Below, piece by piece: positions 1 through 4,944 of a DNA stretch of 5,089 bases. The translations under genes were made by a program, and so were the position numbers. Where the stretch lies: positions 1 to 5,089 of the forward strand of contig JAITAE010000018.1 in assembly GCA_031284295.1 (NCBI GenBank). The letters are read 5' to 3'. The notes beneath the pieces are model-generated. The model saw only the letters and a list, made by a program, of their open reading frames with translations. It did not search any database and was not told the origin of the DNA. Positions within the stretch are counted from its first letter, which is position 1. Each line of letters opens with the position of its first letter. Source of the stretch: Spirochaetaceae bacterium. GTDB lineage: Bacteria; Spirochaetota; Spirochaetia; Treponematales; Breznakiellaceae.

Positions 1-911
1 CGGCGGGCGAATTCCATGTTTCGGACGAAACGGCGGATATATCCATCCCGGCGCTTACGCTGCTAAACCCGCTTGCCCCTGAAATAGTGTTGCGGAAAGA
101 GTCCTCACGGGCGGAACAGGTGGTAAAAGCGATCGCAAAGGCCCACACTAAGCGAATCAGCCAGGCCGCATACAAGGACGGCGACTGGGCGGTGGAAATG
201 CGCGGCAAATGGTACTACTACGCGGACGGCCGTATGCTGAGCGAAGAACTGCGCGACAAGGCGGATTCTTACGGCGCCCAGCCCTTCTACAACTATCCGG
301 AAGAACTTCCCGAATGGCAGCCGCCGGCGCCGGAAAACGCGGCCCGTTACGCGGTGATGGCCAAACAGCGTGGGACAGGGGGCTCGGCAAGGCGCTCGCA
401 GGTGTTCTACGATGATCTTTGGCGTATACACAACCGCGCCGAGGCCTGGCAGCGGCAAAAGACGATCAATTTTTTGGGACGAAAGGTACTGATTCACCAC
501 GCCATACTTGAAGAACTGTCCCTTGTAGAACAAAAGATCAACGAAGCCGCCGCGGAGGACCCGCAGGCGCGGCAATGGATTTCTAAACTGGAAACTATAA
601 GCACATGGAACTGGCGCGATATTGCGGATACACATACCCGCAGCAACCACGCCTACGGTATAGCGATAGACCTGCTGCCTTCCTCAAAAAACAGACAGGA
701 AACCTACTGGCTCTGGACGGCGCAAAAAAATATTGACTGGTGGGATGTGCCTTTTTCAAAAAGAATGACCCCGCCAACGGCCATTATCAAGGCTTTCGAA
801 GCGTACGGCTTTGTTTGGGGCGGTAAATGGCTGTTTTACGATACGATGCACTTTGAATACCGCCCCGAGATACTGCTGCTGAACGGCATCCCGCTACGCG
901 GCGAGTATTAA
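1..911 (+). CDS. M15-family zinc D-Ala-D-Ala carboxypeptidase/endopeptidase, 5' end missing
   Basis: This is the 3' part of a metallopeptidase gene; about 303 codons are visible and the start lies outside the window. The frame is open from base 3 (…E-F-H-V-S-D-E-T…), and the GTG at 87 has no ribosome binding site, so I do not take 87 as the start. The catalytic domain is in the last ~130 residues. Counting from the GTG at 87, S-N-H-A-Y-G-I-A-I-D (H188, D195) matches the SxHxxGxAxD zinc motif of M15 peptidases, and D-T-M-H-F-E (D252, H255) matches their DxxHFE motif, giving the third zinc ligand and the catalytic acid. Enzymes of this family cleave D-Ala-D-Ala or L-Ala-D-Glu bonds of peptidoglycan stems, and the exact bond cannot be read here. 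The N-terminal half carries a W-Y-Y-Y-A-D-G-R stretch of unknown role. A signal peptide would be expected upstream of the window. The gene converges on the PBP gene with an 18-bp gap. Family assignment is firm; substrate is inference. Confidence 0.88.
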   Translation, partial: AGEFHVSDETADISIPALTLLNPLAPEIVLRKESSRAEQVVKAIAKAHTKRISQAAYKDGDWAVEMRGKWYYYADGRMLSEELRDKADSYGAQPFYNYPEELPEWQPPAPENAARYAVMAKQRGTGGSARRSQVFYDDLWRIHNRAEAWQRQKTINFLGRKVLIHHAILEELSLVEQKINEAAAEDPQARQWISKLETISTWNWRDIADTHTRSNHAYGIAIDLLPSSKNRQETYWLWTAQKNIDWWDVPFSKRMTPPTAIIKAFEAYGFVWGGKWLFYDTMHFEYRPEILLLNGIPLRGEY

Positions 912-929
912 AATACCTGCTGTTCCGGG

Positions 930-2837
930 TTACCTAGCCGTAGTACCGCTGTCCAGTTCAAGGTAAATGTCCGTACCTGGGCCGACATCACCGCCGGGCG
1001 GCGGGATTTGGCGGACGACATAACCTTCACCTTCAAGGTTTATCTTAAGATCGTCGCGTAGCAGCAGCGGCATAAGCTGACGCTTGGAGTAGCCGGTCAG
1101 GTCCGGCATTATGTCCGTTATGAACGGGATCGGGACGGACGGCAGCCGTACCGTGCCTGAGTGGTATGCGTTCGGGTTTCTGCCGCGCGGTATGCCTATG
1201 TAGTTTATCAGGGCATCGGCGGCCTCGCGGATGGGCGGGGCCGCGATGCGTCCGCCCAAATAGGACGAACCTTTCGGTTTGACGATCACCATGTACAGTA
1301 CGAGCGCCGGCTCGTCGGACGGCAGCAACGCGATACAGCTTGCGATGAAGTCCGTCTCCGAGTAGCGGTTTGTCTGATGGTCTATGATTTGGGCCGTGCC
1401 GGTCTTTACGGCAAGCGGTACGTCGCCGACACTGGCGCGGTAGCCCGTGCCTACCGGCGATGTTACATCCGTCATGTAGGAACGCAATTCACGCGCCGTC
1501 TGCGGTTTCAGCACGCGGAGCGGCTCAGGGAGGTCTAGCTTTCGCGGATTTTTGCCGTTTGCGTCTTCTATTTGCAGTACAACGTGCGGGGTAACCATTA
1601 TGCCGTCGTTTGCTATTGCTGAGGCGGCCCTGAGCATTTGCAGGGCGGATACCGCGATTTCCTGGCCCATTGCGATGGTCGGTTTGGTGCGCTCAGACCA
1701 GCGTTCGTAGGAACGAAGGAAGCCCGTCGTTTCGCCGGGCAGCCCGGAGTTCGTTTTTTCACCGAAGCCCAGTTTACGGATACCATCGTAAAACATGGAC
1801 TTACCAATCGTGTCCGCGGCGTAAGCGGCGCCGGCGTTGCACGAATAGGTGATGATCCTGCGCGCGTCAACCGCGCCGTGCGCGCCAAGACAGTTTATCA
1901 CAATGCGCTCGCCCAGATTTGTAGTATGCTCGTATCTTCCGTTGCAGTAAAAGGTGCTCGCCGGACTTATCGCCTCGGCATCCAGAATGGCCGCGATAGA
2001 AAACACTTTGAAAACGGAACCCGGCTCGTAGGCCCACACCGCGGGCCTTATCATACGGGCCTGTTCGCCGCTTTCCTTGAAATAGTTGGGATCGAAACCG
2101 GGCAGCGTTGCCGCGCCAAGTATTTCGCCGGAACGGGGCTCCATGGCCAGCAGCATCACGGCTTCCGCCTGGTTCTCGGTAAGGGTTTTTCTGGCTATTT
2201 CTTCGAGCAGGTACTGAATCGTGGCGTCTATCGTCAAAACAACCTGGTTTCCCGCAATTCCGCCAGGAAATTCGGCCGTACCAACGCCCTTTGCCCGCAA
2301 TTCACCGTCAAGCGCATACTCGATGCCGGCAAGACCGGTGTTTTCATCGCCGGTAAAGCCGATTATCTGTCCGGCGAGTGATCCTTCGGTGTACATCCTC
2401 CCCATCACGGGCTCTATGCTTACACCGTCTATCAGGCCCGCGATGGACATTTCGTCTATCTTGCGGATGGTATCCTGGTCAACCTGTTTCTTCAAGTATA
2501 TGAAATCAGCCGTGGAAAGCTTTATCTTGTCGATGATTTCGGTTTCGCCCATACCGAGGATGGGCGAAAGGATTGCGGCAAGCGTATCGAGGTCGCCGGT
2601 TTGGGGCCGCCATACGGTAACATTACCAAAGCGTGTCTGTATTGCAAGGATTCTGCCGTTTCTGTCGAGTATCTGTCCCCTGTCCGCCGTCAAGTACATT
2701 CCCGGCTGAATGTTCTGCGCTGGATGCAGCATCAAAGCGGCGTACTTGGCGATAAGCGCGCCTGTCATCGCCAGCAGTAAGACGATAAACCCGGTAAATC
2801 TGATCTTTTGAGGGGGCAACCCGCTATTCCGTTCCAT
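930..2837 (-). CDS. ftsI: Class B penicillin-binding protein (FtsI/SpoVD type) with one C-terminal PASTA domain
   Basis: A 635-residue peptidoglycan DD-transpeptidase, anchored in the inner membrane with its bulk in the periplasm. In order: a short cytoplasmic tail; one membrane segment at about 14-36; the class B pedestal (dimerisation) region with R-G-Q-I-L-D-R-N-G at 53-61; then the transpeptidase domain with SxxK = S-V-F-K at 274-277 (nucleophile Ser274), SxN = S-C-N at 332-334 and K-T-G-T at 478-481. All catalytic motifs are intact. Residues about 576-630 (M-P-D-L-T-G-Y … P-P-P-G-G … G-T-D-I-Y-L) are a single PASTA domain, as in Gram-positive PBP2x and SpoVD and unlike E. coli FtsI. This points to the septal, FtsW-partnered branch rather than the elongation PBP2 branch; that placement is by domain make-up, not phylogeny. 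The ATG overlaps the stop of the signal peptidase gene (TAATG), with only a weak GGGA upstream, so translation is probably coupled. It should be transcribed from the promoter at 3294-3322. Confidence 0.93.
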   Translation of the reverse strand: MERNSGLPPQKIRFTGFIVLLLAMTGALIAKYAALMLHPAQNIQPGMYLTADRGQILDRNGRILAIQTRFGNVTVWRPQTGDLDTLAAILSPILGMGETEIIDKIKLSTADFIYLKKQVDQDTIRKIDEMSIAGLIDGVSIEPVMGRMYTEGSLAGQIIGFTGDENTGLAGIEYALDGELRAKGVGTAEFPGGIAGNQVVLTIDATIQYLLEEIARKTLTENQAEAVMLLAMEPRSGEILGAATLPGFDPNYFKESGEQARMIRPAVWAYEPGSVFKVFSIAAILDAEAISPASTFYCNGRYEHTTNLGERIVINCLGAHGAVDARRIITYSCNAGAAYAADTIGKSMFYDGIRKLGFGEKTNSGLPGETTGFLRSYERWSERTKPTIAMGQEIAVSALQMLRAASAIANDGIMVTPHVVLQIEDANGKNPRKLDLPEPLRVLKPQTARELRSYMTDVTSPVGTGYRASVGDVPLAVKTGTAQIIDHQTNRYSETDFIASCIALLPSDEPALVLYMVIVKPKGSSYLGGRIAAPPIREAADALINYIGIPRGRNPNAYHSGTVRLPSVPIPFITDIMPDLTGYSKRQLMPLLLRDDLKINLEGEGYVVRQIPPPGGDVGPGTDIYLELDSGTTAR

Positions 2838-3238
2838 TATTTTATCCCAACAACCCTACCAAGTATATTATCGAGCGGAACAGGTCCGTAGGCGCGCGAA
2901 TCGTACGATTCCAGGCTGTTATCGCCCAGGGCCAGGAAGTGTTCGCCGCCCAGCACGGCTGCGCAACGTTTAACGGCCAAGTCACCCAGAGGCGTGTAAA
3001 AGACGACAATGTTTCCCCTGTCCGGCAGCGCCCAACGCCACAGGTAGGACTTATGCAGCGGCGGACGAAAGCCATAGGCCAGGCGGTTTACTATCAGCAC
3101 ACGTCCGTCATTTATCGCAGGGCTCATCGATTCTCCTTCCGCAACCATAAAATCAAAAAAAACCAGTTTCAGGATGAGCGCTGCGCCCAGGGCTGAAAGT
3201 ATGGCAAAAGTTATTGCGGCGTTTTCTTTTTTTTTCAT
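2837..3238 (-). CDS. lepB: Type I signal peptidase (S26 family), unusually small
   Basis: A 133-residue membrane protease that should cut signal peptides from exported proteins on the outer face of the inner membrane. A basic start (M-K-K-K) is followed by one membrane segment at about 9-28. Family boxes are present in order: G-E-S-M-S-P with nucleophile Ser37; P-D-R-G-N-I-V-V-F at about 72-80; V-K-R with general base Lys90; and G-D-N-S-L-E-S-Y-D-S-R at 105-115. Only 14 residues separate Lys90 from the GDN box, where known enzymes carry several tens of residues of extra beta structure, so this is close to a bare catalytic core. An in-frame ATG at 3250 would add M-Y-C-S. I prefer 3238 because the residues that follow look like a normal signal anchor and 3250 lies within a tandem repeat; neither start has a clear ribosome binding site. 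It is the first gene of an operon with the PBP gene, whose ATG overlaps its TAA by one base. Catalytic boxes are seen; activity is inferred. Confidence 0.87.
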   Translation of the reverse strand: MKKKENAAITFAILSALGAALILKLVFFDFMVAEGESMSPAINDGRVLIVNRLAYGFRPPLHKSYLWRWALPDRGNIVVFYTPLGDLAVKRCAAVLGGEHFLALGDNSLESYDSRAYGPVPLDNILGRVVGIK

Positions 3239-3240
3239 AC

Positions 3241-3266
3241 TACAATACATTAATACAGTACATTAA
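3241..3266. repeat. 13-bp tandem repeat (2 copies) at the signal peptidase start
   Basis: Two head-to-tail units, TACAATACATTAA at 3241-3253 and TACAGTACATTAA at 3254-3266 (+ strand), differ at one base. On the coding (-) strand they read TTAATGTACTGTA then TTAATGTATTGTA, and they end two bases before the preferred ATG at 3238. Each unit carries an ATG. The one at 3250 is in frame with the signal peptidase. The one at 3263 opens a seven-codon frame that stops (TAG, 3240-3242) one base before the ATG at 3238. The unit may be a slippage duplication, or it may affect initiation. Confidence 0.85.
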
Positions 3267-3290
3267 CCGGGGTGTCGGGACCGGTACTAT
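3263..3290 (+). promoter_or_regulatory. Weak candidate promoter for the M23 gene
   Basis: The best + strand pair I can find is TTAACC (3263-3268) and TACTAT (3285-3290) with a 16-bp spacer, each matching four of six consensus bases. Transcription would begin near 3297, about 36 nt before the ATG at 3333. TATAAA at 3296-3301 is a better -10 but has no acceptable -35 at the right distance. The gene must have a promoter here or be read through the divergent region; the exact boxes are uncertain. Confidence 0.25.
3266..3285. repeat. Inverted repeat ACCGG-N10-CCGGT in the divergent promoter region
   Basis: ACCGG at 3266-3270 and CCGGT at 3281-3285 form a perfect five-base dyad around a 10-base centre. 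It lies just downstream of the expected start of the operon transcript and between the candidate boxes of the M23 promoter. It could be a protein-binding dyad or a small hairpin in the operon leader. Five-base arms are short and could be chance. Confidence 0.35.
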
Positions 3291-3332
3291 CCAAGTATAA
3301 ACCAAGTAAGTTTCTATGTCGATAAAGTAAGT
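3291..3332. repeat. Phased direct repeats (AAGTA series) before the M23 gene
   Basis: CCAAGTA occurs at 3291-3297 and again at 3302-3308, an 11-bp step. AAGTAAGT occurs at 3304-3311 and again at 3325-3332, a 21-bp step that runs up to the ATG. The AAGTA core therefore starts at 3293, 3304 and 3325, close to one and two helical turns apart and on the same face of the DNA. The series covers the -10/-35 region of the divergent operon, so it could be an operator. No known binding protein is recognised. Confidence 0.4.
3294..3322 (-). promoter_or_regulatory. Sigma-70-type promoter for the signal peptidase-PBP operon
   Basis: Read on the - strand, a -35 box TCGACA (3317-3322; five of six bases match TTGACA) is separated by exactly 17 bp from a -10 box TATACT (3294-3299; five of six match TATAAT). 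Transcription would start near 3287 and give a leader of about 37-50 nt before the signal peptidase start. It lies in the only intergenic gap upstream of this operon, which supports the call. It overlaps the likely promoter zone of the divergent M23 gene, so the two directions may compete. Confidence 0.62.
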
Positions 3333-4508
3333 ATGATGAATAATAACACGGACATTATATTAAAGTCACAGCAAGTCGCGCGCAGGAAAAGCGTGTATCC
3401 GGTTCAGGGCAATATGGCGTTGAAGGGCATGGAACAGATACATCAAAACCCGGTTCACAAGAAACGGCTACCCCTCATCAGGCTGGCGCCGGAAAAATTC
3501 CGGTATCAGTACGACGGCGACGACAACGCAAAAGACGCGCCCCCGTCCGTCCGTGTTTCCGGCATAAAGAACAGGTTTTTTACGCCCCATCTGATCATTC
3601 TTTATATCTGCCTCATCGCGCTGACAGTATTCTGCTACTATGCGCTGTTATGGAGGGATGACGGAATAGCGCTTAACTTCGAATCGGAGGCCGCCGCAAG
3701 AAAAAAAATGCTGGCCTACGCTATTGGGTCAGAGCTAGAACACCTGCCTCAGCCTGAAAACATACCGCTTGCCGTGAATGAAACCTTTTCATGGAACAAC
3801 TATACCGTCAAAAAAGGCGACAGCGTATCGAAAATTGCCGCGGACAATGGACTTTCCCTGGACGCGATCATCGCTTCAAACAACCTGCACAACGCGCGTC
3901 TACTCCGCGAAGGGGATGTCCTTCGCATTCCAAACATGGACGGCATCCCTTACACGGTGGCAAAAGGCGACTCTTACCAGAAAATCGCGGACAGGATGAA
4001 TGTAGCCATTGAAGCGATTCTGGACGCTAACGACATACAGGACGACAACATCAAAGTGGGGGATATCTTGTTCCTGCCTGGCGCAAAGATGCGCTCGGAC
4101 GATCTGAAGATGGCCCTGGGAGAGCTTTTCACTTACCCGGTACGCGGACGGGTCAGTTCACCCTTCGGCTGGCGCAAAGACCCGTTCACAGGGCAGCGCC
4201 GCTACCACAGCGCCGTCGATTTGGCGGCAAATACGGGAAACCCAGTCAAAGCGGCGGCGGAAGGCAAGGTTACCACCGTGGCCTATAGTTCCGTTTTTGG
4301 GAACTACGTTATCCTCACGCACAGCGGCGGCTTTCAAAGTATGTACGCTCATCTCGATTCAACAAGCGTGAAGGAAGGATATCGCGTTACTCAGGGCGAC
4401 AAGATTGGCGCGGTAGGCAGTACAGGACGCAGCACCGGTCCGCATCTTCATTTTGCAATCTATAAAAACGGCAGGGCGGTCAATCCGCTTGAATATATAA
4501 AATATTGA
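3333..4508 (+). CDS. Membrane-anchored M23 peptidoglycan endopeptidase with two LysM domains
   Basis: A 391-residue protein expected to sit in the inner membrane with its enzyme part in the periplasm. Residues 1-85 are a polar, basic cytoplasmic tail; about 86-107 is a membrane segment; then a linker. Two LysM peptidoglycan-binding domains follow at about 156-200 and 206-250 (both begin Y-T-V-x-K-G-D-S). A LytM/M23 domain occupies about 268-391. Zinc and catalytic residues are all present: H292 and D296 in H-S-A-V-D, H340 in Y-A-H-L, and H371/H373 in H-L-H-F. So it should be an active endopeptidase rather than a degenerate EnvC/NlpD-type activator; the motif has Ala where Gly is usual (HxGxD). 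M23 enzymes cut peptide cross-links or stems, and the bond here is unknown. ATG-ATG opens the frame; the first is used, with no clear ribosome binding site. It is divergent from the signal peptidase-PBP operon and shares its control region, which suggests a linked role in wall growth or division. Confidence 0.92.
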   Translation: MMNNNTDIILKSQQVARRKSVYPVQGNMALKGMEQIHQNPVHKKRLPLIRLAPEKFRYQYDGDDNAKDAPPSVRVSGIKNRFFTPHLIILYICLIALTVFCYYALLWRDDGIALNFESEAAARKKMLAYAIGSELEHLPQPENIPLAVNETFSWNNYTVKKGDSVSKIAADNGLSLDAIIASNNLHNARLLREGDVLRIPNMDGIPYTVAKGDSYQKIADRMNVAIEAILDANDIQDDNIKVGDILFLPGAKMRSDDLKMALGELFTYPVRGRVSSPFGWRKDPFTGQRRYHSAVDLAANTGNPVKAAAEGKVTTVAYSSVFGNYVILTHSGGFQSMYAHLDSTSVKEGYRVTQGDKIGAVGSTGRSTGPHLHFAIYKNGRAVNPLEYIKY

Positions 4509-4705
4509 CATTATCTTAATAACAACGCCCAATTTTAATTATGATTGAGCGTCAGGAACCAATGCGAAAATGCCATACGTTTATTCTTGCCTGTTTACGC
4601 ATGAATATATTCCAGTTGCGGATAGCGCAGGATCGATCAGGTAAGGAATTTATCAACGTGAAGGTTTGGGCCCGCAAACTTGTTTGCCGTACAAACCACG
4701 CTGAG

Positions 4706-4738
4706 AAAAAACAACATGACCCTTTGGTCATGTTGTTT
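4706..4738. terminator. Perfect 13-bp hairpin with flanking A tract, probable (bidirectional) terminator
   Basis: The arm AAACAACATGACC (4709-4721), loop CTTT (4722-4725) and arm GGTCATGTTGTTT (4726-4738) match without error. Six A's at 4706-4711 give a T tract for - strand transcripts. On the + strand only the T-rich end of the stem (TTGTTT, then CC) serves as a tail, so + termination would be weaker. It stands about 200 nt past the M23 stop and 35 nt before the next start, with no convincing promoter in between, so it could act as a partial terminator or attenuator for the right-hand frame. Confidence 0.6.
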
Positions 4739-4763
4739 CCGCACGGGTCCTTAGAAGTGTTTT

Positions 4764-4767
4764 GGAG
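4764..4767 (+). promoter_or_regulatory. Ribosome binding site of the small right-end frame
   Basis: GGAG at 4764-4767 lies six bases before the ATG at 4774. It is the clearest Shine-Dalgarno match next to a start codon in the window, and it fixes the start of the 45-codon frame. Confidence 0.6.
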
Positions 4768-4773
4768 AAAATA

Positions 4774-4911
4774 ATGCGGAAACTGGTGCTAATACTTATT
4801 GCTCTTATAGCGGCTGTAACTTTTATACGTTCACTGGACAGTTCACTCAAAGCGGAAGAACAACCTGCCGCCCTCAAAGGCGCCACTGCTACGCCTCTCT
4901 TTACAGGTTAA
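4774..4911 (+). CDS. Small single-span membrane or exported peptide, or front end of a gene broken by TAA
   Basis: A 45-codon frame starting at an ATG with GGAG six bases upstream. It encodes a short basic start (M-R-K), a hydrophobic run of about residues 4-18 (L-V-L-I-L-I-A-L-I-A-A-V-T-F-I), then a polar tail rich in Ala, Thr and Pro, which looks like a signal anchor or signal peptide plus linker. I recognise no family. It stops at TAA (4909-4911), but the same frame remains open and coding-like from there to the window edge. It may therefore be a genuine small membrane peptide or the first part of a longer protein interrupted by one stop. The initiation signals are seen; the interpretation is open. 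Confidence 0.5.
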   Translation: MRKLVLILIALIAAVTFIRSLDSSLKAEEQPAALKGATATPLFTG

Positions 4912-4944
4912 AGGAGCGCGCCCACGTTTATCAACGGCGCCGCG

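Larger units (their letters stand above)
4509..4773 (+). other. Leader-like intergenic region with structured RNA potential; weak open frame
   Basis: These 265 bases follow the M23 stop. A possible promoter is TTAATA (4516-4521), an 18-bp spacer, then TATGAT (4540-4545). An open frame of 70 codons from ATG 4562, with AGGA at 4554-4557 (77 codons if started at 4541), ends in TAA overlapping the ATG at 4774. Its product is rich in Cys, His and Trp, matches nothing I recognise, and its frame runs through a perfect hairpin at 4709-4738, so I think it is more likely non-coding. Four short segments (GTTTG 4664, CAAAC 4675, GTTTG 4682, CAAAC 4692) can pair in alternative ways just before that hairpin. 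Confidence 0.35.

Noticed and set aside
105..650. 181-codon - strand open frame opposite the M15 gene
   Set aside because: Antisense shadow of a gene with clear zinc motifs; composition is Arg/Pro/Val heavy, as expected from the reverse of GC-rich coding DNA.
905..916. GTATTAAAATAC palindrome as a terminator between the convergent genes
   Set aside because: Five AT-rich pairs with a two-base loop and no T tract cannot make a credible terminator.
1638..2381. Long + strand open frame (247 codons) opposite the PBP gene
   Set aside because: It lies wholly within the PBP coding region on the other strand, and its product has no recognisable domain. The PBP frame has intact catalytic motifs, so this is a shadow frame.
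3156..4508. CRISPR, tRNA, rRNA, IS or phage elements
   Set aside because: I looked across the whole window and found no spaced repeat array, cloverleaf, rRNA-like stretch, transposase motif or paired terminal repeats.
4505..4510. Perfect TTGACA at the end of the M23 gene as a -35 box
   Set aside because: At 16-18 bp spacing there is no -10-like hexamer (sequence there is CCCAAT or similar); the nearest good ones, TTTAAT at 4534 and TATGAT at 4540, are 23 and 29 bp away.
4541..4774. Resemblance of a F-I-N-V-K-V-W stretch in the leader frame to single-stranded DNA-binding proteins
   Set aside because: Only about seven residues fit loosely, the frame is far too short for the fold, and it crosses a perfect hairpin; treated as coincidence.
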